From assembly GCA_016845065.1 (NCBI GenBank), contig JAERTG010000130.1:37013-101012 (forward strand): a DNA stretch of 64,000 bases, in the 5' to 3' direction. The stretch is from Fidelibacterota bacterium (GTDB lineage: Bacteria > Fidelibacterota > UBA8477 > JABMPR01). Within the stretch, counting starts at the first letter, position 1, and each line of letters starts with the position of its first letter. The notes under the pieces are model-generated. The model worked only from the letters and a program-made list of their open reading frames with translations. It ran no database searches and was not told the origin of the DNA. The position numbers and the translations under genes are program-made. Of the stretch, positions 36,453 to 44,473 are shown in pieces.

Positions 36453-37379
36453 TTAATTGAATTCAATATCAAAATGCTTCAGGACACGTAATGCCCGTAA
36501 CGTGTTCCATCGACTTGACGCACCCGTTTTTTCCATATCAAAATGGGTTTTTCCGGGATGCTTTGCCTGATTGGGCCATGTACCGTCTTTCAATCGCTTC
36601 TTCAGAAGAACATCTAGTGCATCCTGCATTCTTGGATCATAACCAATACCTGCCATTTGCATATAGTCCAAAGCTCTTAGGACATCATATTTCCAGCGAC
36701 CAGGATAAGAGAGCATGAGCATCCTTTTGTCAAATATTTCTCCAGTTCTATGAGATCGAAACAAGCGATGTTCCAACAGGAAATCAATACAGGTTTTCTC
36801 AACCTCAAGTAGAGTATTCAGTTTATAAGTATACCCATTTCTTGCATATTCATGAATCCCTTCCAAGACACAAATTGTGGAGTGAACAGAACTATGGGTG
36901 GCTCCGCTGAAGTTAGATCTACAATTGAAGCCACCATCTTTCATGTGCTCAGTCAACAGGAAATCCACAATGGAGGTCAAGCGATCTTCCGGGATCATGA
37001 AATAGGTGGCATAGTTTAAAAACATTCCGTTTACACATACATCGCACTTTTGCTCAGCTCCGAAGGGCGACACTCCCCCATCTTCCCCCTTAAGTGTGTC
37101 TAATACCTGCACAATAGACTCTCGGATGGGTGGACAATCCGGAGAAATAAGAAGGTTCTTGAGATCGAGGATACTGTAATGAGTAGATATCCACTTCGGT
37201 TGATAAAAACGCTGTCCCCAATGACCTGCTTTATGTCTAATGCTCAGGAACCTGGCACCCCAGCCCTCTTGAGAAATGCGATCACGCAAGTCTGTTTTTT
37301 CGGTCCCCAAGAGGTCTCGGTGAACCTGAAACTGGACGGCTACATCGCCATCCAGCAGCCATTTTATAAGGGGATCCAT
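36453..37379 (-). CDS. squalene-cyclase/prenyltransferase-like alpha-alpha barrel protein
   Basis: The ATG at 37379 has AAAGG 7 bases upstream; an in-frame start at 37418 lacks one. The 308-aa protein is almost all helical and carries repeats such as HMKDGGFNCRSNFSGATHSSVHST, GEDGGVSPFG and KRLKDGTWPNQAKHPG, the QW-like G-x-W/F turns of terpene cyclase alpha/alpha toroids. The DxDD/DxDDTA cyclase acid motif is absent, so it is unlikely to cyclise squalene. Related stand-alone domains are widespread and uncharacterised. An intramolecular C-x2-C (CDVCVNG) is present but not clearly a metal site. The neighbours are small lipoproteins. Confidence 0.65.
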   Translation of the reverse strand: MDPLIKWLLDGDVAVQFQVHRDLLGTEKTDLRDRISQEGWGARFLSIRHKAGHWGQRFYQPKWISTHYSILDLKNLLISPDCPPIRESIVQVLDTLKGEDGGVSPFGAEQKCDVCVNGMFLNYATYFMIPEDRLTSIVDFLLTEHMKDGGFNCRSNFSGATHSSVHSTICVLEGIHEYARNGYTYKLNTLLEVEKTCIDFLLEHRLFRSHRTGEIFDKRMLMLSYPGRWKYDVLRALDYMQMAGIGYDPRMQDALDVLLKKRLKDGTWPNQAKHPGKTHFDMEKTGASSRWNTLRALRVLKHFDIEFN

Positions 37380-37458
37380 GTTTCTTACCTTTCTTTCAAT
37401 TGCCACTTCCATCTCCAATTAGTGTCCTTGGGTCGAATCCCTTGGTGATCTTTGGTGA

Positions 37459-37887
37459 TCACTCCTTTTCAAATATATACTGTTCATTCCAATCAGAATC
37501 GAGAGCATTTAATTCCAGTGTATTCGACTCGATTGTAGCAGAATATGAGTTTCTCAGAAAGAACAAATACTGAGGTTCGTTGCATGCGATTTCAGTGCAA
37601 TAAAAACTTGAAACAGAAATTTGATCATCCTCTCTTTGAGTGAATTGACCTACGCAGGAATTGCAGGCATCTGTGGCAGTAATAGAGCCATCATCTTTGA
37701 AATGGATTGAATAAGTGTCGTCATCAGTAAACGTCACTGGAGATACATTCCCATGTGCGTCTTGAGAGGAAAAATATACGAGCTTCCATTGAGTATAAAT
37801 CTGGGATAGGTCGTTTTGATTTGATTCCTCGCGATCACACCCTGAAATGAGGATGATAATACACAATATTAATTTCACTTTACCCAT
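37459..37887 (-). CDS. META/HslJ-type domain lipoprotein
   Basis: The start is the ATG at 37887, preceded by AGAGG; a GTG two codons earlier is the alternative. The lipobox is ILISGC. The 142-aa protein has ITATDACNSCVGQF, the conserved G/D-x-C-N...G block of META domains, then SSFYCTEIACNEP and an SYSATIESNTLELN strand pair, all in family order. Four Cys in the mature part could form two disulfides. META proteins include HslJ (heat/novobiocin resistance) and secreted lipoproteins of unclear role. It is separate from other genes by about 70-80 bases on both sides. Confidence 0.6.
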   Translation of the reverse strand: MGKVKLILCIIILISGCDREESNQNDLSQIYTQWKLVYFSSQDAHGNVSPVTFTDDDTYSIHFKDDGSITATDACNSCVGQFTQREDDQISVSSFYCTEIACNEPQYLFFLRNSYSATIESNTLELNALDSDWNEQYIFEKE

Positions 37888-37961
37888 AGGCACCTCTCTG
37901 AGTCTGAACCTCTATATATTGTGCCAAGCAATACCTTCATTCGTGTCCAAATTCCTTCTGG

Positions 37962-38351
37962 TCAAGTATCAATATCTGTTGCCTGAAAAGCCACATTTTT
38001 CCACCTGTTCTCTTCGTTTATCCAGATTGATAAAAACCGTGATACATAATCAAATTTTTCTTCATTATTTTTGCCTTTTGCCTTCCACCTGCCAATCACC
38101 ACAGCCGTGTTTCCATAAAAACGGATATCCAATTGATCTGTTTCAGCTACATCCCAATTACGCTGCCCAGATCCGTAGGTCTCCAAGACATCAGCTTTTG
38201 TTTCAATTATTCCACCAGGTTGCACTATTATATAATCATCATGAAGCAAGTTATCTATGACGTCCAGATCCAAACTTTTGTGTGCTTCTGCGAGGGTCCA
38301 TTCAGCCCGGCTCACTTCATCTCGTTTGGTTGAATTGATGGGGAATGACAT
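37962..38351 (-). CDS. NTF2-like (DUF4440/SnoaL-type) protein
   Basis: The 129-aa protein fits the DUF4440 cone fold: an N-terminal helix pair (RAEWTLAEAHKSLDLDVIDNLLHDDYIIVQPGG), a strand DQLDIRFYGNTAVVIGRWKAKG and a C-terminal SRFLSIWINEENRWKNVAFQAT. Members include delta-5-3-ketosteroid isomerase-like and SnoaL enzymes and many of unknown role. It has no signal peptide, so it is cytoplasmic. It stands at the start of a lone unit, and no operon partner indicates a substrate. Confidence 0.7.
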   Translation of the reverse strand: MSFPINSTKRDEVSRAEWTLAEAHKSLDLDVIDNLLHDDYIIVQPGGIIETKADVLETYGSGQRNWDVAETDQLDIRFYGNTAVVIGRWKAKGKNNEEKFDYVSRFLSIWINEENRWKNVAFQATDIDT

Positions 38352-38683
38352 TCTTTTATCCTTTAGTTCTTGATATCTAGTTCTATTTCGTGTATCGAGA
38401 CTATTATTAATTCCATTTCGGACTGATCATTCGTACAAATTCAATTGTGACCAATTGTCCTGCGATTGAATAATCTAAACTCCAATATAAAATAATTGAC
38501 TGAAAGTATGAGAAGTGATGGATGTAGTCAATCTGCATTTATTAGAGATGCTTCGTCCATATAATACCTAACCCCACATTTTGATGAGGATATTTCCAGG
38601 ACACATTAGGGTTAGCCCTCATAGCTGAATATATTGAGTTTTATACCTTTAGACCATCAATCGGGGTGGGTTGGAGGAGCAAT
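38352..38683. other. 332-base intergenic region between divergent genes
   Basis: This AT-rich stretch lies between the divergent NTF2-like (-) and small membrane protein (+) genes and so must carry both promoters. I see no clear box pair, RNA fold or coding frame in it. Confidence 0.5.
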
Positions 38684-39157
38684 ATGAAGGGTATGAAGCG
38701 CACAGCTGGGCAATCAAATTTTCGTAATGAACTCATTATTACAGGATTACTATTGGGTGGCATATCTTTACTGTATACAGATATACCATTTCACATCATG
38801 ATTCAATCAATCATACATAGATTAGGAGAGGCAACTGTTGCAGCTAAGGAGTTTCTTGTTTCGATTCTTATCGAACCTTTTGTACAATTAGAGTTTTCGG
38901 ATCTAGTTGGAATATTGATGATCTCGATCGCTATTGGACTGATTATACTTCAGATTCGAAAGAAAATGATTACTTCAAGCTACGAATCCCACACCTGCCC
39001 CTTTTGCGAGACAAAACTACACAGGATTCACCGTAGCAAATGGCAACTCTGGCTGAGCAAAGCCCTTTATCTTAGTTCTGGATATTTCCATTGTGAGACT
39101 TGTAGTCATTCAAGTTTACGCTTTTACCAGAAGGCCCCCCATCTACATGAGGGATAG
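38684..39157 (+). CDS. small membrane protein with C-terminal zinc-ribbon-like Cys pairs
   Basis: The ATG at 38684 follows GGAGGAG; an in-frame GTG at 38666 lies upstream of that site. The 157-aa protein has a helix at about 15-32, an amphipathic middle segment, a second helix at about 71-90 (SDLVGILMISIAIGLIILQI), and then a cytoplasmic-looking tail with CPFC...CETC, a likely zinc ribbon. Arg, Lys and His are frequent between the Cys pairs. The family is not recognised. It converges with the TPR gene with 16 bases between stops. Confidence 0.45.
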   Translation: MKGMKRTAGQSNFRNELIITGLLLGGISLLYTDIPFHIMIQSIIHRLGEATVAAKEFLVSILIEPFVQLEFSDLVGILMISIAIGLIILQIRKKMITSSYESHTCPFCETKLHRIHRSKWQLWLSKALYLSSGYFHCETCSHSSLRFYQKAPHLHEG

Positions 39158-39173
39158 AACTGAAACGTTCTAT
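39154..39173. terminator. small hairpin between convergent genes
   Basis: ATAGAAC at 39154-39160 pairs with GTTCTAT at 39167-39173 across the stop codon of the plus-strand gene. The stem is short and the T tract poor, so it is only a possible bidirectional terminator. Confidence 0.3.
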
Positions 39174-40712
39174 TTACTCCTCAACAGAAGTCAGATATTT
39201 TGTCCGATTCACAATCCCGGAATATGCTAATTCAAGACTCTTCGCGAGATGTTTCTTGTTATAATTATTCAATTTGTAGTGATACTTGAGCATATCTTTT
39301 TCAAAACAATCGTTTATCTCCACCCAGGTTTTGTCTCGGTGCAACCTGGCATATTGCTGTAAACCTTCCACATAATTATCAGCTGGAATATCAACATCGC
39401 TCTTCCTAAAATTGGGGAAGGTAATCCCTCGACTACGCAACCGTTCAGTGGCTGAATAAAATGAAGACGCAGGAAAATCCAGTGCTTCAAGCGTCTTATT
39501 ACCCACACCAGTGTTCAGGTAATGATACAAAAACAAATTGTAGTGAAAGAGATCTTTGATTTTGACCCAATTCAAATCTTTTGAAAATGCAAAAAGATCC
39601 TCATTGGCAGATTCTGTCATCTCTCCAGGGAAATGCTCCTCCAGAAAGATCACATACTCGTTGATGACCCGATGACGATCTTCATTGACAGGGATTCCCC
39701 TTTTGATCAATGTCATGATGGATCCAAAGGCTTGCTGATAGTAGAAATATGCCTTGGTAATGTCAGCTACTTCGCGATGATATATCTTCCCCAATAAAAG
39801 ACAAGCACCAGCTAATTCTGAAGCGATGGAAAACTGTTGACACACTTCCATGCTTTTGATGGCAGCCTCCTGTGCTTTATCAGCATCTCCAAGGATATGC
39901 TGCAATTCTGCCACCTTCGAATGAATCTTGGCAGTAAAATTCGCATTGCCTACTTTCTTAAGTAAATCCTGAAAATAGAGTACTGCCTCAGGGATACGAT
40001 TCTGATCTACCAATAAACAGCCCCTGGTATAATCAATACTCCAGTGGAGATATTGAAAACCGTGGAGTGCAGCCATTTCATGAGCCTTATCAAGATGTTC
40101 ACTGGCGTCAGCCATGTTTTCCTGTTTCAGCAGTTGTAATGCCAATCCATAATGGGCTTGGGACTCCATGACGGTCATCTCATACTTGTTGAAATAAGCA
40201 ATACATTGCAACCATTTCTTAAGAGTAAACTTTTTGTCCAAATCAGCATCCAGGACAAGATATTGATAGGCAATCATCTGCTTCATTTTATTGGAAGAAG
40301 TGATAATACGAGCCTTTTCCAGATATCGAAGGGCAGCATTTGTATCCCCCAATTGTTGAAAAAAACCTGCATACTCATAATAAAAATAAGAGAGGGCACC
40401 ATCCTGCTGAGAACCCGATTTAAGTACGCTGATCTTACCATCGACCTGTTCAAAGAGTTCTAGTGCAAAAGCATAATTGCCTTCAAGACGTGCAATTTTT
40501 GCATAGGTGATTTTTTGAAGGGCTTCAAGCATACGATTCCGACGATCAGAGATTTTACCTTGATCAAGTATCATGGCAACTTTCTCTTCACTGAGGAATC
40601 CAATCTCTCCTAGCAGTGCATAACATTCTGATGCGTGGAATTTTTCCACGGTATCATCTGCCTCACTGGTTCGGTTTAATTCATTGCTTAGAAGAATCCT
40701 GCGCTGTGCCAT
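39174..40712 (-). CDS. TPR-repeat protein with two Fis-like helical repeats at the C-terminus
   Basis: The 512-aa protein starts after GGAGGAAGC. Residues about 45-345 are TPR-like helix pairs (YYEYAGFFQQLGDTNAALRYLEKAR, ADASEHLDKAHEMAALHGF, KAYFYYQQAFGSIM). Two C-terminal segments at about 375-425 and 457-505 repeat one another: each starts W-V-K/E-I-K/N-D-x-F, continues with an L/M-x-Y-H-Y-x-L-N run and ends in a helix-turn-helix-like segment (ALDFPASSFYSATERLRSRG). They resemble the Fis-type DNA-binding helices of sigma-54 activators, but no AAA+ domain is present. It is cytoplasmic and its role is open: a regulator or scaffold. Confidence 0.6.
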   Translation of the reverse strand: MAQRRILLSNELNRTSEADDTVEKFHASECYALLGEIGFLSEEKVAMILDQGKISDRRNRMLEALQKITYAKIARLEGNYAFALELFEQVDGKISVLKSGSQQDGALSYFYYEYAGFFQQLGDTNAALRYLEKARIITSSNKMKQMIAYQYLVLDADLDKKFTLKKWLQCIAYFNKYEMTVMESQAHYGLALQLLKQENMADASEHLDKAHEMAALHGFQYLHWSIDYTRGCLLVDQNRIPEAVLYFQDLLKKVGNANFTAKIHSKVAELQHILGDADKAQEAAIKSMEVCQQFSIASELAGACLLLGKIYHREVADITKAYFYYQQAFGSIMTLIKRGIPVNEDRHRVINEYVIFLEEHFPGEMTESANEDLFAFSKDLNWVKIKDLFHYNLFLYHYLNTGVGNKTLEALDFPASSFYSATERLRSRGITFPNFRKSDVDIPADNYVEGLQQYARLHRDKTWVEINDCFEKDMLKYHYKLNNYNKKHLAKSLELAYSGIVNRTKYLTSVEE

Positions 40713-41126
40713 GCTTCCTCCATATGATTGATATATTTATGACTGAGGCCGTGCCACTTTTAATGCTAACACGAATTTTTCTAACCTCCACAATTTGGTT
40801 GTTTGGGTACCAAAGATAATTTGTCAACCTTCAGTTAACAAACTTAATGCTGATAATCAGTCATAATAAATAAAATAAGAGGTCTAAATTTTAAAAAATT
40901 ATAATATTCTTTATATTTAATAAATTATTTTGAGCATTGAATCTTCGAAAATTTTTCATTTGGGCGTCTAAATTGGAGACAATCAGCTAGGACAGAGTTC
41001 AATTAATAATAATCCCATAAAAATATCAGCTCCCCTTCCCCCTTTTTCCGTGGAGCTTTCCATTTATATTTGCAGCCATACAATTATTCGATTCAAAAGA
41101 TGACTAAATAAACTACGGAACCAATT
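40713..41126. other. 414-base AT-rich intergenic region between divergent genes
   Basis: Between the TPR gene (-) and the ABC ATPase gene (+), this stretch is very AT-rich at 40861-40940. It carries an imperfect inverted CTGAT-A-ATCAG at about 40852-40862. It probably holds both promoters; no RNA fold or coding frame is visible. Confidence 0.5.
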
Positions 41127-42923
41127 ATGTCAGAAAATATGCTTACCGAGATTCAGGAATTAGAAACCGTTTTCAGCACAGATGAGGGTACAGTTAAAGC
41201 AGTAGATAATGTTTCCTTCAGCCTTGAAAAAGGTCGCACGGTTGGTGTGGTTGGCGAATCGGGCTCAGGAAAATCCGTTACCTCCCTCTCCCTTATGCGC
41301 CTCATACCTAATCCACCCGGTAGAATTGTAGGTGGTAAACTCAAATACCATTCCAGATCCAAGGGACTGGTTGACTTGACTGAGGTTCCAGAGAACGAGA
41401 TGCGTGAATTTCGTGGGAATGAAATTGCTATGATTTTCCAGGAACCCATGACCTCTCTAAATCCTGTATTCACATGTGGCAATCAGGTCATGGAAGCGCT
41501 TATCCTGCACCAGAAGATGAGCAAGCCTGAAGCACGGGCCAGAACCCTGGAGTTGTTCAAAGAAGTAGAACTTCCACGCCCAGAAAAAATAATCGATTCC
41601 TATCCCCACCAGATCTCTGGTGGTCAGAAACAGCGTGTCATGATCGCCATGGCCATGTCCTGCAATCCACAAATCCTTATCGCTGATGAGCCTACCACGG
41701 CTCTGGATGTTACTGTTCAGGCTACCATCCTCGATTTGATGCGCAGACTCCGGGATAGCCACGACATGGGCATCATTTTTATTACCCATGACCTCGGTGT
41801 AATTGCTGAAATCGCAGATCATGTAGTGGTCATGTATAAGGGTAAAATTGTTGAGCAAGGTTCAGTTTGGGAAATTTTCTCAGATCCTCAACACCCCTAC
41901 ACGAAAGGTTTACTAGCCTGTCGTCCCCCCCTTGATCATCGCCTGAAACTTCTGCCTACCATGGCAGACTTTATGTCCGAGAATGATGAAGGCGAAATGC
42001 TTGAAATTAAAAAATCCGTGGATGAGACAATCCATGATCTCATCATCACCCCAGAAGAAACCGGCGAACGGCACAAAAATCTTTACACCCAGGAACCCAT
42101 CCTAACCATCAACAATCTGAAAACCTATTTTCCCATACGTGAAGGTCTATTCAGTAAAGTGATCGATCACGTCAAAGCTGTTGATGATGTGAGTTTTGAT
42201 GTCTACCCAGGTGAAACCCTCGGCCTGGTTGGGGAATCCGGCTGTGGTAAAACTACCCTGGGTCGAACCATACTAAGGCTCATTGAACCCACCGCAGGTA
42301 ACATCATTTTTCATGGAAATGATATTACCAATATTTCTGGAGATGAATTGAGGGACATACGCAGGAGGATTCAGATTATTTTTCAGGATCCCTACTCATC
42401 CCTTAACCCTAGAATTACCATTGGTTCAGCAATTATCGAACCCATGCAAGTTCACCAGCTCCATGGTGATGATCAAAACCGGCGGAAAAAGGTTCAGGAA
42501 TTACTGGAGCGAGTCAACCTGGACCCCAGTCATTATAATCGATACCCCCATGAATTCTCCGGCGGTCAGAGGCAACGGATCTGTATTGCCCGTGCCCTGG
42601 CAGTGCGGCCTGAGTTTGTTATTTGTGATGAATCTGTATCGGCCCTGGATGTTTCAGTACAGGCGCAGGTGCTAAATCTGCTCAATGAACTGAGGGATGA
42701 GTTTGGACTTACTTATATATTTATCTCCCATGACCTATCAGTAGTGAAATTTATGTCAGACAGAATGGTGGTGATGAATGAGGGTAAGGTGGAGGAGATG
42801 GGTGATGCCGATAGTGTCTATCAGAATCCTCAGACCGATTATACGAAGCGACTGATTGCTGCGATCCCCCGTGGAGACTTGCATGATATAAAAAAATCCT
42901 ATCTATCCAGAAAGACTGAATAG
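41127..42923 (+). CDS. fused double-ATPase oligopeptide/microcin-type ABC transporter protein (DppD-DppF-like)
   Basis: The 598-aa protein holds two complete ABC ATPases of the peptide/nickel family. The first has GESGSGKS near residue 42, ISGGQKQR and [10 protein letters not shown]. The second has GESGCGKT near 370, FSGGQRQR and [11 protein letters not shown], plus the oligopeptide-transporter C-terminal tail [16 protein letters not shown] and [15 protein letters not shown]. The two halves are joined by about 65 acidic residues. The organisation equals YejF/GsiA. No permease or binding protein is in the window, so its membrane partners must lie elsewhere in the genome. It may serve several permeases. 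Confidence 0.88.
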   Translation: MSENMLTEIQELETVFSTDEGTVKAVDNVSFSLEKGRTVGVVGESGSGKSVTSLSLMRLIPNPPGRIVGGKLKYHSRSKGLVDLTEVPENEMREFRGNEIAMIFQEPMTSLNPVFTCGNQVMEALILHQKMSKPEARARTLELFKEVELPRPEKIIDSYPHQISGGQKQRVMIAMAMSCNPQILIADEPTTALDVTVQATILDLMRRLRDSHDMGIIFITHDLGVIAEIADHVVVMYKGKIVEQGSVWEIFSDPQHPYTKGLLACRPPLDHRLKLLPTMADFMSENDEGEMLEIKKSVDETIHDLIITPEETGERHKNLYTQEPILTINNLKTYFPIREGLFSKVIDHVKAVDDVSFDVYPGETLGLVGESGCGKTTLGRTILRLIEPTAGNIIFHGNDITNISGDELRDIRRRIQIIFQDPYSSLNPRITIGSAIIEPMQVHQLHGDDQNRRKKVQELLERVNLDPSHYNRYPHEFSGGQRQRICIARALAVRPEFVICDESVSALDVSVQAQVLNLLNELRDEFGLTYIFISHDLSVVKFMSDRMVVMNEGKVEEMGDADSVYQNPQTDYTKRLIAAIPRGDLHDIKKSYLSRKTE

Positions 42924-42943
42924 ATAGGATCTTATGAAACACC

Positions 42944-42965
42944 CCTCAAGGCTATCACCTTGAGG
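42944..42965. terminator. bidirectional terminator-like hairpin
   Basis: CCTCAAGG at 42944-42951 and CCTTGAGG at 42958-42965 form an 8-bp perfect stem around six bases between the converging ABC ATPase gene (+) and a small membrane protein gene (-). T-rich flanks are modest in both directions. Confidence 0.6.
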
Positions 42966-42971
42966 TAAAAA

Positions 42972-43280
42972 TCATTTATTGCCGGCTTTTTTCAGCTTTT
43001 TGTCTACCTCATCGATGACCTTGTCAATAGCCTCTTGTTGAAGATCCTGAGTGGCGTCATCAAGTTTCTCCATGGCTGGACTCATCTGTTTCTTTACTTT
43101 ACCCCAAGGATCGTCCTCTGTGACATATATAAAAACACCATAGGCTACAATTACTACGATGATGATCATGAAGAGTTTGAAAACCTTTTTCATGATGAAT
43201 ATCATCAATCCCAGCCCAACAACGACTGCAATTCCCGTGTAGACTTTGTTGCTCAATAGAAGGTCTAGAATATCCTGCAT
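42972..43280 (-). CDS. small membrane protein with C-terminal helix
   Basis: The 102-aa protein starts after GAGGAAT. It has two close hydrophobic segments (about 12-30 and 34-53, KVFKLFMIIIVVIVAYGVFIYV) followed by a charged amphipathic helix (about 60-98, PAMEKLDDATQDLQQEAIDKVIDEVDKKLKK) that suggests coiled-coil pairing. I do not recognise the family. It lies near the metal-efflux genes, but 157 bases and a stop separate it, so association is uncertain. Confidence 0.5.
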   Translation of the reverse strand: MQDILDLLLSNKVYTGIAVVVGLGLMIFIMKKVFKLFMIIIVVIVAYGVFIYVTEDDPWGKVKKQMSPAMEKLDDATQDLQQEAIDKVIDEVDKKLKKAGNK

Positions 43281-43437
43281 CTTATGTATTCCTCTTATTC
43301 GAGGGGCTAATCAGTCGTCTCTGAATGCGAAATTTCTGACAACACCACATTTGATTAAGTCTTGAATTCATGCGATGTTAACATTGACTTCTGCAAATCA
43401 AAATAAAAACTATTGCCAGCCTGTGGTGCTAAACCAG

Positions 43438-43809
43438 TTAGACCTTTTTTAGACGCATGGGTTTGAGCACCATTTTACACTCATCGCAACGTCCTGCAGA
43501 ATCTTGGCGAACATGACTATGGATTAACATGGGACATCCATAATACTCCATTTTATCCTCTGTTGTGATGACTCCTGGAACCAAGGTCATGTTACACTCG
43601 GTGCAAGTACCTGGCTCAGCACTATAGATATGCTTATGTGATTCCATGGGACAGGTATAATAAATTAATTTTTCGCTATCAGCCGGTGCTGCGGTCTTTT
43701 CCATAGTAGCGTGGTTATGACCATCATGATTCGTGGCAGGGGTGGCTTTTTCCTGGCCACAACTTACAACAAATGCTGACAGCAATATTGTCATCCATAA
43801 AAACTTCAT
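43438..43809 (-). CDS. lipoprotein with two heavy-metal-binding domains (HMBD/YHS-like)
   Basis: The 123-aa protein has lipobox AFVVSC, a His/Met stretch (HDGHNHATMEK), and two copies of the heavy-metal-binding domain: YTCPMESHKHIYSAEPG...CTECNMTL at about 50-77 and GCPMLIHSHVRQDSAG...CDECKMVLKP at about 88-117. The C-P-M and C-x2-C-x-M residues are those that bind Cu(I) or Ag(I) in this family. It is the last gene of the Cus locus and would act as a periplasmic metal sponge or donor to the efflux pump. GAGGTAAGG precedes the ATG. Confidence 0.82.
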   Translation of the reverse strand: MKFLWMTILLSAFVVSCGQEKATPATNHDGHNHATMEKTAAPADSEKLIYYTCPMESHKHIYSAEPGTCTECNMTLVPGVITTEDKMEYYGCPMLIHSHVRQDSAGRCDECKMVLKPMRLKKV

Positions 43810-43853
43810 TTCCTTACCTCTTCTCTTTTATTGTTGAACATAGTTATTCATTT

Positions 43854-44174
43854 TCACATCATGATGCAATCAATACTATCAAGCATCATATGAACCAGTA
43901 ATCCCACTGATACCACTCTGGTTTTCTCCGGAACTAAGAGCAGTACATAAACGCCAATCGCCCAAATTGAATGCAGGGGATGAAATCCTATACTGCACCT
44001 ACTGGGATCATATACGGGGTTGGCCAGAAGATGATCCAGATCTACTACAATAGTAGCCGACATGATCACCCAATAGTACTTCCAGCTTCTTTGAGGAGCC
44101 ATATGTTTGCTCATCCATGGAGAAATGGTTGCTGGAATCAGAAAATGGGCCATGATGTGGAGAAATGCCCTCAT
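43854..44174 (-). CDS. DUF6122 family membrane protein
   Basis: The 106-aa protein has three predicted helices and the family signature VDLDHLLANP-x-YDPSRCSIGFHPLHS in its middle, ending HMMLDSIDC. These D-H-x-x-x-N and H-x-L-H residues look like a metal site, but no function is known. It is coupled to the HMA gene by TAATG, so it is part of the Cus operon. A role in metal handling is inference from that position. Confidence 0.75.
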   Translation of the reverse strand: MRAFLHIMAHFLIPATISPWMSKHMAPQRSWKYYWVIMSATIVVDLDHLLANPVYDPSRCSIGFHPLHSIWAIGVYVLLLVPEKTRVVSVGLLVHMMLDSIDCIMM

Positions 44175-44416
44175 TAGCTAGAAAACAGACTCCCCAGGAA
44201 CCCCTTGTTCTCGGTACTCTTTTCAGGGTTAAATCCCGAGTTTTTTAAAATTTCAGCAGATTCCTCAGATGAAAGGTCTCCACCGATAGTCACTTGTTTT
44301 TTCGATAGCCTAATATCGAAAGTCTCGACCCGCTCATCTGCCTCCAGGCCTTGTTGTATGGTAGCTACACAACCATTACAATTCATATCGCTTACTTTGA
44401 ATACATGTTTTTCCAT
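44174..44416 (-). CDS. heavy-metal-associated (HMA) domain copper chaperone-like protein
   Basis: The 80-aa protein is an HMA domain with metal-binding M-N-C-N-G-C near residue 11 and the betaalphabeta pattern KVSDMNCNGCVATIQQGLEADERVETFDIRLSKKQVTI (given here only as landmarks). A short flexible tail follows the 65-residue domain. It would bind Cu(I) or Ag(I) and deliver it to the CusBA pump or to the HMBD lipoprotein. It sits between cusA and the DUF6122 gene, directly after cusA with 57 bases between. Confidence 0.85.
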   Translation of the reverse strand: MEKHVFKVSDMNCNGCVATIQQGLEADERVETFDIRLSKKQVTIGGDLSSEESAEILKNSGFNPEKSTENKGFLGSLFSS

Positions 44417-44473
44417 ATTTTAAACTCCGCTTACATTTAGATTCTCAATATGACCCTGTCATGATGAAATTCA

